This document shows, in pieces, positions 45,783 through 57,442 of a stretch of DNA of 64,000 nt. The position numbers were made by a program, and so were the translations under genes. This DNA comes from Bryum argenteum (Eukaryota > Streptophyta > Bryopsida > Bryales > Bryaceae): positions 5,491,845 to 5,555,844 of the forward strand of contig CM073326.1 in NCBI GenBank assembly GCA_037043015.1, given 5' to 3'. Position 1 is the first letter of the stretch. Each line of letters starts with the position of its first letter. The notes beneath the pieces were generated by a model. The model was not told the origin of the DNA. It saw only the letters and a program-made list of their open reading frames with translations, and made no database searches.

Positions 45783-47689
45783 CACATGATTACCATGATG
45801 TCAAGTACATTACGAATGCTATTATGACTTTTAGTTTAAAGATTCTCCTGTGACGATATATTCACCATTTAAAAGAAAGTTGCAAGCTCCGTTTGATCAT
45901 GTCACTGCGCACCGTATCTACAGTAGCAAAAATGTAAAACAAACTTACAGTTATTGCAAATCTGGTCGCCGCTTTCTATGAATTAGCAGTAAGAAAAGAG
46001 AATGATTTGAAAGTCGGAACCCTACCTCGGAATGCAACCCAGAGCTCGCATGCTCCATGGCTAGAAAGCGCGATTGATTACATGTGATGATTCCATCTGC
46101 TGCAGAACGAATTGGTGCTGAGAGCATGCAAACCCAGTTTGCAAATGACAAAAGGCTGGAAAGGGTGACTTAGAATTCAACAAACCTTGAGAGTCAACCT
46201 TGTGATTCCTTCTGTATTGAGCTTTTGAATCTCCCGTTGTCGGTATTTTGAGTTGGTTGGTGAGGTAGTGATAAAGTCACCCCCACCCCCAATTTATTAG
46301 CTTGGGAGCTTGTTTGGACATGTAAAAGTGGGGGATGATGACATCGCTTCTTGATGGAATGAATCTTATTGCAAACGAGTTAGCTTGTTATTCATCAACA
46401 TCAACGAGTTTCAAAAGGTGTTGCGAGTCTATACTAAGAACATACATGAAGAGCTTTTTGAGATCACATACTACGAACAAGTGCAAAATTCGAATGATTG
46501 TAGACCAAAATGTTGAAGTTGATGTGAAGAGAGCAATAATTACAAATGTTGTTGATGTGCTTCGTGCAAATTTGGTATGTTAAAGCCGTGAATTATGGAG
46601 TGGATTTTCACTTCGTATGCGGTGCAGTTTGCTAAAACACCTCACCCGAGCTCGTGCATTGCTCGTGCATTGCTTGTCAATGAACCTATTGGCGGGATCC
46701 AAAGTTTCCAAAGGAAATTTGTAATTTGGCAAATGTCATCCCTTCATTACTATCTGAAGAGTTAAGAACTCAAATGTTGCATTCTTGAATATCGTTGATA
46801 ATTTTCATACATAATCAACTATAATCAAGGTAGGTAGTTTGTTTTGTTTTGGAAGTGACATTATGATGTCGCGCACTGGTTGAATCGAGCCGCACGAAGT
46901 GTCGTTGGAAGCGAGTTTTTTTGTAGAGTTGTGGAAAACAATTGGATCGCAAAAGGGGTTGACGGATCCAAAGGTATAGAAATTTCAAGTAATTTGGGCC
47001 CTTAAATCATTGAATATCAAAACGTGACCAAATTATAAATCTAGCAAAAATAAAACAAGAGAGACATGATAAAATTATTTAACTGGGTGTGGCAACGCCG
47101 CAAAGGCATATCACTATAGATGAATTTTGATTGAGTTAATGAACATGTGCGTATTTTGCATGTGCATGTTAGGTTTATTCGGGACCCCAATGCCATATGA
47201 TCCAATTCCTTTGACATGCAAAGGGTTTTCTTATGCAATCTTAGAAATTTGAAGATGACAAAATTTAAAGGAATTAACACATCAACTAAATCATAATCAT
47301 GTTATGATCACTTATACTTCTTAAGCCTAAACACACACCTATCTCACATGAAGAGATCAACATGTGATGAATGTTTTATGTTTTCTATACTCAATTGCGT
47401 ACAGATCAAGTAGTCATTGCAGTGCATAAGTCAATGTGTTTTATTACAAAGTATACCTTTGGTTGTAATGCAAAATGAGCACCAAGATTTGTTGAAGGGG
47501 TGTTGCGGACGGCAACTCAAAGACAAGACTCGACAGAGAATTGAGGGGAGACCTCAAATGGAGACCAAGAAAGACTAGAAGTGAGGGGATTCCTCGCAGA
47601 AGACTCAAGATGATACTGGAAGGAAGACAAGAAGAAGTAATATTAATAAGAGGAGGAATAGATACAACTGGTGTTGAAGAGAGTGAAGA
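45783..47689. other. Intergenic DNA
   Basis: No gene supported. The ORF at 46,335-46,583 (82 codons) and others are short and unrecognised. The stretch 47,490-47,690 is purine-rich (AGACCAAGAAAGACTAGAAG) and seems to belong with the promoter-like element that follows. Confidence 0.35.
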
Positions 47690-48005
47690 ACAACGACCTT
47701 CAACTCTCTATATATACTAGGCTAGAAGAAACTTCCGGAGTAAGGTCCTAGAAGCTCCTATGGAACCTTCCGGAGACTCGTGGGAGCTTCCGGAATCTAG
47801 GAAGGTCAAGCGGAACCTTCCGGAAGTTTATGGAACCTTCCGGAAACAATTGGATCCTTATGGAACCTTCCGGAAGCTTAGAGAAGCTTCCGGAAACTAC
47901 TAGAACTATCTGGAAGCTTGTGGAAGCTTCTGGAAACTACTAGAGCTATACGGAAGCTTGAGGAAGCTTTTGGAAACTAGTGGAAGGTTCTAGAAGCTTC
48001 CAGAA
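47690..48005 (-). promoter_or_regulatory. Array of heat-shock-element-like motifs beside a TATA box
   Basis: Bases 47,735-48,005 consist of repeated GAAnnTTCnnGAA units, such as GGAACCTTCCGGAAG and GAAGCTTCCGGAAAC. They occur at least six times in near-consensus form at 47,764-47,905 and in eroded form to 48,005. Heat-shock transcription factors bind alternating nGAAn/nTTCn units. On the minus strand the array lies upstream of TATATATAGAG at about 47,709-47,719, the normal order for a promoter. No host gene follows on that side. The layout resembles the promoter part of a heat-inducible LTR element, so it may be a relic of one, but no paired long terminal repeat was found. The motif matches are seen; the function is inferred. 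Confidence 0.5.
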
Positions 48006-48547
48006 AACTTGAACTTGCAAAATATACGGAAACTAGGAAATCTTCGAGAAGTAGGGCTGATCACGGTAAACTCATGGGGTGTGGATAATACCCTGTATGG
48101 CATGTCCGTGACAAGGGGTTGGACTATAGTCTCAACACCCATTAGTTTACTTGCGTTTATTCACAATCGGCCCATGAAGGCAAGCATGCCATGTGCTTGA
48201 GAGTTTTGAAATCTCTTTTATGGTACATCACATTCACATGAATTATAAGGATCAAACAAACAATGCATTGCTAATAAGTAGAGATCCCAAGCTCCGATTG
48301 TGTGAGAGCGGAGAATGCAATAATAGCCCATATGTCTCTAACTATGGACCTTCAATCAGAGTTAGGGTCAGTAAGTCCAGAAACTAATTTAACATGTATA
48401 GTTTAGTAAGTCCTTATTAAGACTCTTACTACATTGATTACTTTGGCATTCACATTTCCATCAGTCACATAAAATTGCGAACAATACGAGGTCTAGAAGT
48501 GTAATTATTATAATAAAATAATCAAAGCCAAGGACTTTCATCAATTC
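48006..48547. other. Intergenic DNA
   Basis: No gene or clear repeat recognised. Confidence 0.35.
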
Positions 48548-50340
48548 CATGGGAGTATGTGAACCCGCGAAACGGTTCACTCTAGCGGGAATGCATTTCC
48601 GCAAGGTTTTGCGCTTAATTGTCCTATTTTTATGAGTTAGTTAAGGCATTTTAGCTTGTTGCCTTGTTATTTGCTTGTGACCCACTCTAAGTGGGAGGTT
48701 TTTGCCCAATTGGCCCCTTACCCTCTTCATCCGTAGTGGTGTTCAACCACTTGGGGTTTAACCATGTGGATGAAATTGGTACCTAGGACGGATGAAAGTC
48801 CGTCCTTGGTTGGATGAAGCTTTTTGCTTCAACCTCATTGGGTCAAGCAGAGAAGGGAGGGAGTTTTTTTTGAAGCGTGGTGTGTGTTTTTTTAATCTAG
48901 ATCTAGTTTTTGAGAGAGTGTGGCCGTTGAGAATCTTGGGAAGTGGGTGGTCCTTTGGAACTTGGTTCTTGACGGCCGTTTTGGAACAAGTGTGTGTGTG
49001 TGAGCTTGAGGAGTGTTTTAGGGAAAAAGAAAAGATCTACCTCTAATTTTTGTGATTGACCGATTTTTGAACGTTGTTGCTGGACTTTGGAGAGTCATAT
49101 CTCGAGATCTAGGAGGAACTGAGAGACGCCCTTTTGGATTCGGGAGCGCCTTCAAGTGGTCTTTCCAAAAAGACTAGGCGCGACTTCAGTGGATTAAGAA
49201 CGGAGGAGTGGTGGCCGATCAAGTGGAGGTGGGTCTGCTGCGACGGGCAGTTAGAAGATCTGACTTTGGAGAGCCATATCTCGAGATCTAGGAGGAACTG
49301 GGAGACGTGCTTTTGGATTCGGGAGCGTCTTCAAGTGGTCTTTCCAAAAAGACTAGGCGCGACTTCAGTGGAGCAAGGACGAAGGAGTGGTGGCCGATCA
49401 AGTGGAGGTGGGTCTGCTGCGGCGGCAGTTAGAAGGTCCGACTTTGGAGAGCCATATCTCGAGATCTAGGAGGAACTGGGAGACGTGCTTTTGGATTCAA
49501 GTGCGTCATCAAGACATCTTTCTAGCAAGCTAGAGGTTGCTCCAAGAGGAGCAAGAACAAGGAAATGACGGCTATTTTTGTGGCCAGGGGTCCATGAGCA
49601 GTAGCATCCGGAATCGGAGGGAGCCCCTCTCTCACTCTAAATCCTTGGATCTTTTATTTTTTTGTGTGGGATTGATTAGTTTGAGTGTTAGAGAACCTTA
49701 TTTAAAAAAATTGGTGATTATATTCACCTCAAAAAGCAATAATTAGTTATATGCTTGCTTGGAATTGTGATGAGATGGGTTGCCTTGTAAGTATTGGAGT
49801 GTGTTGAATTGTTTTGGTTGTTCTCTTGGTATGTGAGTTGATTGGCGTGATCGTAGAAAGTTGCGTGTTGGTGGTTGTGTTGATTGAATTGGTGAAGTTA
49901 AATGCTGTAGTTTCTTAGTTAAAGTAAAGTGATCCGGTGAAGGTTAGAGCGCGGAGCGGCTAAATTCAGCTGGATCGAGTAGAGTTTGCGTAGTCTTGGG
50001 GCTAATTTTTAGGGTTTTGAGCGTGGCGAAGCGGCTGCCGATTCTCTTTAGAAGAGGAACCCTAATTTAAATAGGTGTAGGGTGACGTTTAGGGGTTAGG
50101 ATCTTTGTTAAGTGATATCTTTATGGATTGGAGGTAATTGGAATGACTTGTTAAGTGGTTTAAGTTGAAATTTCTCCTCTTTAGGTCTTAAGTGAATCTT
50201 TGAAGTATTTGAATTGATGTGGTTTTAGGGGTTTAAGGGTGCAATATAGCCCAAAATAACCTCATTTTTTATTGTGAAGTGTCACAGGTAAGGGTAGAGG
50301 CGATTTGGGATTGTGGTGGCGCAATTAATAGTCATTCTAG
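48548..50340. repeat. Unclassified repeat region, possibly an LTR-element leader relic
   Basis: G/T-rich DNA unlike its surroundings, with the palindromic-looking start GTGAACCCGCGAAACGGTTCAC and dense short repeats. It contains 2.4 copies of a 178-bp tandem unit (49,083-49,505). Composition and style recall the untranslated leader of plant LTR retroelements. No gag/pol coding, primer-binding site or second terminal repeat was found, so if it is such a relic it is only a broken fragment. The ORFs here are repeat-derived. Confidence 0.35.
49083..49505. repeat. 178-bp tandem repeat, about 2.4 copies
   Basis: The unit begins CTTTGGAGAG(T/C)CATATCTCGAG at about 49,085, 49,264 and 49,442 and includes CCAAAAAGACTAGGCGCGAC and AGTGGTGGCCGATCAAGTGG. 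Copies are about 93 percent alike by eye. No function recognised. Confidence 0.85.
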
Positions 50341-50711
50341 AAGTAAGGCGTGTTGAACTTAATTAGAGTGGGCAATTGTTTCTATTATTCCAACCCCATA
50401 CTTAAATTAAGAAAATCACTCACATTCAAGTTTTGTCCATTGCTTGGAAGGGGTTGTCACCTACCCCCACCCCTTGGCCCAATTTGTTCCCACTTCCTTC
50501 TTAAGAAGGATTTGGAATCACAGAGTATCAATAATATCCTTTCACAAAGCTGCCACACACAATTTATACTATCATCTTTTGTGTACATTCTAGCAACTCT
50601 ACAATCAATGTTTCATGTGGTTTCTAATCTTGCCGCCTTAACGTCTTACCAACATTACTGAATGATGTAATTTTGCACCATGAAGTCCCCACGCAGCCAT
50701 GACCTTTATAA

Positions 50712-50744
<33 letters not shown>

Positions 50745-50855
50745 CGTTGACATTTAGAACCAAAGAAGCTCTACAACATGCTCCTAGAGAGGATGATAAA
50801 AAAATGAAATGCTAAAAGTAACGAATGACGGATCGTACTCACATGTAAAGGAGAA
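50341..50855. other. Spacer with a poly(A) tract
   Basis: No gene supported. An A-rich run of about 35 bases is at 50,708-50,743. It is on the plus strand and so is not a poly(A) tail of the minus-strand PLATZ gene. Confidence 0.4.
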
Positions 50856-51452
50856 TCAAAAGAAATGATTTCGGGCGGGGTGGGGTTGCTTCCTGGAATG
50901 AGGAAACCCCCAGCGGGTTGAAAGATGGGGCAGTTTACATTGGAGATCATAGTCCAATACACACTCAATCGAGCAAGCGTTAGCGAAAAGCACATTGTGT
51001 TGCATTTGTTGAAGATTCTTCGCATTAGAGACGAAATTGTGACAACCTGCACACTGAATCCGATGGCCCGATGTTGTGGCTTCCCTCCTTCGCAAGAAAC
51101 ACACTTTCTCCTCGTTTGATTTGTACTCCGCTACTTCGTGAAGAGTGAGAAACTTCGGCAGATCCTTCTTCCTTACTGAATCAAAACCGCTAGTTTTGAA
51201 TACTTGCAATTTGTGATGGCCGTTGTGAGGAGCGTCAACTCCCTCAAACATCTTCTTACACAACCCACCGACCTTGCATTCAACACAAAAGAACCGCTTG
51301 CACTTTTTTTCATCGCATTGGAAGATGCAAGCAACAGACGAGTCTCTATGATAATCTGCCCCAATGAAAGCCTCCCATATTGCCCTGACTTCGTCTGTGA
51401 GAGGTACATGGGGTTGTACAGCTCCTACCAAAGCATGACTAGGTGCGGCCAT
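50856..51452 (-). CDS. PLATZ-family zinc-binding protein (divergent)
   Basis: Plant AT-rich sequence- and zinc-binding (PLATZ) proteins are nuclear, zinc-dependent transcription factors. This 198-residue protein shows the family order: an IWEAFIGADY start (25-34), the cysteine/histidine core CKRFFCVECKVGGLCKKM (51-68) with H-N-G-H-H (76-80), the LQVFKTSGFDSVRKKDLPKFLTLHEVAEYKSNEEKVCFLRRRE segment (82-124, equivalent to the canonical 'IRR..Y..VVRV' region), and the second cysteine set CAGC (134-137) and CSIEC (160-164). The usual NE(C/S)NMFC text is replaced by KKCKRFFC, so it is a divergent member. The start MAAPSHALV at 51452 was chosen over an upstream extension of low-complexity residues opening at 51653. 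No intron is needed, although PLATZ genes commonly have several. The assignment rests on pattern recognition only. Confidence 0.72.
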   Translation of the reverse strand: MAAPSHALVGAVQPHVPLTDEVRAIWEAFIGADYHRDSSVACIFQCDEKKCKRFFCVECKVGGLCKKMFEGVDAPHNGHHKLQVFKTSGFDSVRKKDLPKFLTLHEVAEYKSNEEKVCFLRRREATTSGHRIQCAGCHNFVSNAKNLQQMQHNVLFANACSIECVLDYDLQCKLPHLSTRWGFPHSRKQPHPARNHFF

Positions 51453-53337
51453 GATTTCTAGTAATAGTTCTATAAGAGCAAAGGGAGAGCCCAACCTTGG
51501 CCTACACAACCTCAATATAGATAATGACAAGTGAAGAATGGTCCTATATAGCTGTTGATGTAGCCTTCTTTTTAGTCTCGAAAGAATAATATCTATATTT
51601 ACAAGGTACTTTTCGACGTCGGAAATTACAAAAGATGATAAAACCTTTCGCAATACTTGTTCAAATGATGCTATTAATACACTTTATATGAGAAGTTAAG
51701 TAGAGGTCGCGGAAGGATAAATATCTTCTAATTGTGATTAGTCAACTTTATAAATTTTAAGAAATAGACCAATTCCGTTGAGAGGATTTTTGTCCTCCCG
51801 CAGCGTATGCGCGGCTTGACCATTGCATGTAAAGAATCTCATTTTATGGTGAAGAGTCTTTGAGTTTAATGTGAAGAGTCTTGTTGGCTATGAAGAGATT
51901 CAAATAATATATGTTGCACCAACTCAATGAAGTGTCGCGAGAAAAAAACATGAATTGATAAGTGTGTAGGATAAATGGAAAGTCGGACTAAAAATTGTTT
52001 GTATAAGAGGTTGTTATAATTATGATACTCTAGTATAAAGGGTTGTTGAAACATTTTATACAACATTTGGCAAACAAAAAATATATATCGTGATATTTAG
52101 ATGGCCTTCAATTTAACTCAATATTGTGATTCTCAAATATAATGTTAATAAAAATATGAAGGGTTGTTTGGCAACACAATAAAATAAAATAAATAATCAT
52201 GATATTTACGCGACCTTCATTTTCCTTCAAGGACAATTTACGTAGGACCAATCACATTGAGAGAATATTTGGCCTCCTTTGGCCCCTTACTTGGCTCAAC
52301 TCCCCATCTAAAGCGTCCCTCATTATTTTGAATTTCACATATGATAATAATCAGAATAGAAAGGGTTTATTAATAAGACAATGATAAAATATTGTGATAA
52401 TTAACGACCTCTATTCACTTAGAATGATTTTCACATATCATAATAATGAGAATATGAAGGGTCCTTTGGCACCCAATAATCAAATATTGTGATAATTACA
52501 CGAACTCAATTTTCAATAATTTTAATTACAAGCTTTCACTAACTTTTAGTAATTTCAAGTACACATTTAGCAATCTTAGTAACTTCAGTTACAATCTCAA
52601 GAAATACAAAGGGCAGAGGGCAAGAAAGTAGGATCAATAAGAGGAAAGGTCAGAAATTTGAATGGTGAAGTTGATATTGGTCTGCAAATTTTACGACACA
52701 AAGTAGACTTGATTTGAAACGCAACCCAAGTAATTTCATCCAAATTGGACTCTCGATGAAAAGGTAATGGCTCTTCAAAGTCGATGCACTCATTCAAAAT
52801 GTCAATTTTCTACATTCAGCCCGACTAGGGGTCAAATTTAAATATGTAAAATGATGATAACTATAATGTATGCATATAGTGTATTCAAGACATGGTCAAT
52901 AGAAAAGTGCTATGAGATGATAATAATAAAAATATTAGAATCTTACATCATAAATAAAATTTGACAGCAATTTTGATTTCTCTTGATGTTCTATAATTGT
53001 AGAGCAATTTCAAAACATGGATATCATTTTATTGAAAATGTGTGTGCTATGTGAAAATCATATCTCAACAATGTTGTTTTTGAAAACCCAAAAAGGTTTG
53101 TTACACACTGACCCCTTTAGACTCCCGTATGTATCTAGTTTAAGGTGTTGACCAATTGTAATGAATGGTATCCTTAATTTTCAACCTATGATCACAACTT
53201 ATGTTAAAAAATGGTATCTAAAATTTGAAATTTTATTCATTTTTAAAAAATAAAACCATCAAGAAAAGGATGAGCTGAACATTAACAGTCAACAAAACTT
53301 ATCAACAAATAGATATTTGGTAGTTTCAAATCTTGGT
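51453..53337. other. AT-rich intergenic DNA with a diverged repeat
   Basis: No gene supported. Bases 52,030-52,510 contain three or four diverged copies of a unit with the landmarks AAGGGT(T/C), TTTGGCA.CACAAT, and ATATTGTGATAATTA.ACGA.CT. The rest is featureless. Confidence 0.4.
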
Positions 53338-53341
53338 TTAA

Positions 53342-53600
53342 CCCCTGAGCGCCCTCTCCAAAAAGCCTGAAAATCAAGGTGTGTAGACCGTGCCCAAGCT
53401 TATCGGGTGCCAATTCTACAGAAATTGATTATTTTCAATTTCGGCGTTGAGAAACATGAAGAACAAGGATGCGAAGGTGTGGAAAAAATTGGGATGGATT
53501 TCACCGCACAGATTTGGTTTCTATAATGGTCAAACAATGGTTGACTTCTGACTGGCGGAATTCCTGGCGGACACATTTAGTCCGCAAGGGCGCTCAGGGG
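53342..53600. mobile_element. 259-bp piggyBac-type MITE with TTAA target duplication
   Basis: Perfect 14-bp terminal inverted repeats CCCCTGAGCGCCCT are flanked by TTAA at 53338-53341 and 53601-53604. It is GC-richer than its surroundings and non-coding. It ends in the same C-rich style as the autonomous-type element at 23,249 (CCCTTAAACGCCCA), pointing to piggyBac-superfamily mobilisation. Confidence 0.85.
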
Positions 53601-53604
53601 TTAA

Positions 53605-55417
53605 CTCATAACAATAATTTAATATTTAAAAAAAAAAATCTTTTTCAAGTGCACATATATGATAGCTTTCATAAATGAATTTGTTTAGGGTTTTAACATT
53701 CTCATCCTAAGAAATAAAGTCCTTATTTATTCACCCGCTTTTTTTTAATCAGAAGGGAAAAGAATCAATATAACTACATTGTAAGAAATGAATTTCAAGG
53801 TAATTCTTTCCCCCCTTTTAAGAAAGATTTGTATTAAGTAATCCTTGAATATAATCATTTTACTATATCCGGAATTTAATATGGCATTTTTCGCAAAATT
53901 TATAAATCATAAGAACATATAGTAAATTCAATTCCTAACACAATTTAGGCTATGAATCTCCAATAACTAATAATATGTCCATTCATATTTGTTATGGTAT
54001 ATTGAAAATATTATAGCAAAATTTTTTTTGGGTCATAAATACTTGGAAATTAGATATCTCGGGATCCGCCGGTCTAATTCGCGATTCGATCGTTGTCAGC
54101 ACCTCTACAAAGAACATTAGTTCCAACAACACCGCATGCGTCCCAATTCGCGTCTCAATCATTGCCTGCACCTCTACAAAAAAACCCACTTCCAATGACA
54201 CCTCATGCGCCCCGATTCAACATGGAGTTCCCAAGATCATGATGTCACTCGTAAAATAAAATAAAATAAATAAATAAATAAATAAACTTATATGATAGAC
54301 TAGCATGTCTTACCATTGTGAGGCAAATATGGGAAATCAAAGTTAGTTAAACATCAATTTATTTTACATAATACTGATCTTGAGATGAAAACTAACAACA
54401 TTGTAGTTGGAGGTTTTTTCACCCAAATAATTTTGGTGTTGGATTTTCAATGATGTTTCTACAATGAAAGTAGTGGAAAAGTGGAAAAGTGGAAAATTTT
54501 TAAGAAGGTATATCTCCTTCATCCACCGTTGAATTTCAACTCTCTTTTTTGGGTTAGGTTCTCGATAGAATATAGTTGTAGTGGTAAAAATCTTGAAAAA
54601 ATCGAAGTTGTTTTGAAGATAAGGCAAGAATTAGATCGCAAGGGGTGTAGATTTGGACCCTTTTTCCTTCATAAATATTTTGGTAGTTTTCACCCTTGCA
54701 AGGCTGTTATTTGAGCCAAGATTATTTTTTTATGAATACCTTTTGTACAAGATTCTTGTTGAGATGAGGTTCGACAACTTTGTAGTTGGTAAACTTTTTG
54801 TTGCAATATGTTTGTTGATAGCATTTTAACTTGAATGTGGAAATGATAAAATTTTGTGACCTTTTTTGATCATCAATATGTTTAGATCTTGCAGTCTATG
54901 AGGCCCCATTACTCCAAATTTGATCCACATACCTACAACAAGTATACTACGAGATCTAAATAGCTTTCCTTCACTTGCACTATGCAAAAAATTATGTTTC
55001 TTGACTCTAAACCCCCCTTGGGCAATTAAGGGTTGATATACTGTATAAAGATTGCCATATACATTTAGCTTAACATTATTACAATTACACCCTATATCCA
55101 TTTCCAAAGCACCACCTAAAAGTCCATTTATTAAAACCTTTTGGTCAATAAAAACTTCAAAAGGTGATAGATCTTATTGCACAAGCAATGACTCACTAAC
55201 GAAGAGCCTAGAGGAAGAATTAGGGTTTGGAGCTCATGGCATCATGCTCCTCAAGTCTGTCCCATCGGAGCCGTAAGCCTGTTTTCAAGGGTCGAGGGGA
55301 AGGAGGGAAGCGCAGCATCATCCCGTCCGTGCAGGGGATGACGCTGTTAGAGTGTCCCGCGAGTTTATTTCATTAGAGATGCAGGCTTGAGCCGTTTTAT
55401 TTGAGAGCTTTGCAGCG
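53605..55417. other. Spacer and promoter region of the SSRP1 gene
   Basis: AT-rich to about 55,050, then GC-richer toward the gene. It holds a microsatellite of AAAT/AAATA units at 54,253-54,291 and an isolated MITE-like right end, CTTGGGCAATTAAGGG followed by TTGA, at about 55,017-55,036. Bases 55,270-55,417 are likely 5' UTR. No TATA box assigned. Confidence 0.4.
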
Positions 55418-57442
55418 ATGGGGGACACTGCGGTGCACCAGTTCAACAGCATCCTGCTCGGCGGGCGCGGGGGAACGAACCCGGGACAGCTGAAGGTGAA
55501 CCAAGGCGGGTTTCAATGGCGCAAAGCAGGCGGAGGCAAGGTGGTGGACGTGCCAACAGGCGACATTGCGAGCTTGAGCTGGACGCGCGTGCCCAAGGGT
55601 TTCCAGTTAGGCGTGAAGCTAAAAGCAGGCCGCGACGTGAAGTTTAATGGATTCCGCGAGTCCGACATGGCCAGCCTCGGCTCGTTCTTTTCTGCCAACA
55701 TGGGAATCACTGCGGAGGAGAAGCCGTTGGCCATCAGCGGCCGCAATTGGGGCGACATAACCCTAGACGGAAGCTCACTCGCTTTCACTGTCGGCGGCAA
55801 GCACGCGTTTGATGTCTCGATCGCCGATGTCTCTCAAACTCAAATGCAGGGAAAGAACGAAGTCATGCTTGAGTTTCACGTCGATGACACTACGGGCGCT
55901 AGCGAAAAGGATACTCTCATGGAGTTGAGTTTCCACATCCCCGCGACCAATACGACCTACTTAGGTGATGAAGATCGTCCCGCGGCGACGATTTTCCGTG
56001 AGAAAATCCTGTCCATGGGAGACGTCGGTCCATCGGGTGCTGAGGCGATCGCACTCTTCGAGGAAGTTCATATTCTCACTCCAAGAGGACGCTACAACGT
56101 TGAGCTTCATCTCTCTTTCCTCCGCCTCCAAGGCCAGGCGAACGATTTCAAAATCCAGTATAGTTCCGTTGTTCGTCTTTTCATTTTGCCGAAGAGCAAC
56201 CAGCCACATACGTTTGTGGTTATAACGCTTGATCCTCCGATTCGGAAAGGTCAGACATTCTACCCTCACATTGTTCTCCAGTTCCCGTCCGAGGAGATTG
56301 CAGAGTGCACGCTTTCCATGCCAGAGGAGCTTCTGAACGCGAAGTACAAGAATCTGCTACAACCCGCGTACAAGGACCTCTCCCACGATGTCTTCTCTCA
56401 GATTCTTCGAGGCTTATCCGGTGCCAAAGTCACCCGCCCTGGCAAGTTCCGTTCCAGCCAAGATGGTTACTGCGTGCGAACCTCCCTCAAGGCCGAAGAA
56501 GGAACCCTCTATCCCTTGGAGAAGAGCTTCTTCTTCCTGCCGAAGCCACCAACACTCATCCTCCACGATGAGATCGAGTACTTGGAGTTCGAGCGTCATG
56601 GTGCTGCAGGCACCAGCAGCATCTCCTCCCATTACTTTGATCTTCTCATCCGTCTCAAGAGCGAGCAAGAGCATCAATTTCGCAACATCCAGCGCAACGA
56701 GTATCATAACCTTTTCAACTTCATTAGTGGGAAGAATTTGAAGATCATGAACTTGGGCGATGCGCAAGGAACGAGTGGTGTGGCAGCTGCTTTGGAAGGC
56801 TCAGATGATGAAGGCGTTGATCCTCACTTGAACCGGATTCGAAGCGCGCGGGAGAGTGGAGGGGCGGGACTTGGAGATGAAGACAGTGATGAAGAGGATG
56901 AAGATTTCGTTGCCGAGAAAGACGATGCTGGATCACCGACTGATGAGTCGGATGCCGAGGATCCCGATGGGAGTGACGATGCGGGCACTGGCTCGGAGCA
57001 GGAAGAAGAGGAGGAGGTCGAGAGGCCACGGAAGAAGAAAGAGAAGAAGGAAGATGTGGCGCCGAAGCAAGCTGCGAAGAAACGGAAGAAGAAAGATGAT
57101 GGTGATGGCGAGGACGGTGGTGGTAAGAAGAGGAAGAAGAAGAAAGAGAAGGACCCGAATGCACCGAAACGGGCTTTGTCGGCCTTCATGCGCTTCCAGA
57201 TTCAGGAACGGAAGAAGATGAAGTCGGATCCTGGGTCAGCTTCCATGACGTTTACGGAACTGGGGAAATCGCTTGGTGAGAAGTGGAGGAACATGTCGGC
57301 CTCGGAGAAAGCCCCGTATGAAGCTGATGCCAAAGTGGATCAGGAGCGCTACAAGAAGGCTATGGTTGGTTACAAGAGCGGCCAAGCTGGTCCTGCTGAG
57401 CCTGAAGATGATGGTGAAGATGAAGCATCCGACGATGAGTAG
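55418..57442 (+). CDS. SSRP1: FACT complex subunit SSRP1
   Basis: SSRP1 pairs with SPT16 to form FACT, the histone chaperone that disassembles and restores nucleosomes during transcription and replication. The 674-residue frame shows the full plant-type layout: an N-terminal PH-like dimerisation domain (about 1-100, [20 protein letters not shown]), the SSRECOG region (about 100-200) and a middle tandem PH domain (about 205-440, [37 protein letters not shown]). An acidic stretch (about 465-545) and a lysine-rich basic stretch (545-578) follow. The HMG box is at 579-653 ([16 protein letters not shown], then EKWRNMS). The whole gene is one exon. The start GCG-ATG-GGG is the first ATG of the frame, and the acidic tail EDEASDDE ends it. 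Length is typical of plants. Confidence 0.97.
   Translation: MGDTAVHQFNSILLGGRGGTNPGQLKVNQGGFQWRKAGGGKVVDVPTGDIASLSWTRVPKGFQLGVKLKAGRDVKFNGFRESDMASLGSFFSANMGITAEEKPLAISGRNWGDITLDGSSLAFTVGGKHAFDVSIADVSQTQMQGKNEVMLEFHVDDTTGASEKDTLMELSFHIPATNTTYLGDEDRPAATIFREKILSMGDVGPSGAEAIALFEEVHILTPRGRYNVELHLSFLRLQGQANDFKIQYSSVVRLFILPKSNQPHTFVVITLDPPIRKGQTFYPHIVLQFPSEEIAECTLSMPEELLNAKYKNLLQPAYKDLSHDVFSQILRGLSGAKVTRPGKFRSSQDGYCVRTSLKAEEGTLYPLEKSFFFLPKPPTLILHDEIEYLEFERHGAAGTSSISSHYFDLLIRLKSEQEHQFRNIQRNEYHNLFNFISGKNLKIMNLGDAQGTSGVAAALEGSDDEGVDPHLNRIRSARESGGAGLGDEDSDEEDEDFVAEKDDAGSPTDESDAEDPDGSDDAGTGSEQEEEEEVERPRKKKEKKEDVAPKQAAKKRKKKDDGDGEDGGGKKRKKKKEKDPNAPKRALSAFMRFQIQERKKMKSDPGSASMTFTELGKSLGEKWRNMSASEKAPYEADAKVDQERYKKAMVGYKSGQAGPAEPEDDGEDEASDDE

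Noticed and set aside
46335-46583. 82-codon frame in intergenic DNA
   Set aside because: Short, no family likeness, no splice context.
48548-50340. Firm call of an LTR retroelement
   Set aside because: Only the leader-like style was seen; no paired terminal repeats, primer-binding site or coding part was found, so it is left as an unclassified relic.
50708-50743. Poly(A) run as a retrocopy tail of the PLATZ gene
   Set aside because: The run is A-rich on the plus strand, but the gene is on the minus strand, so a tail would read as T there.
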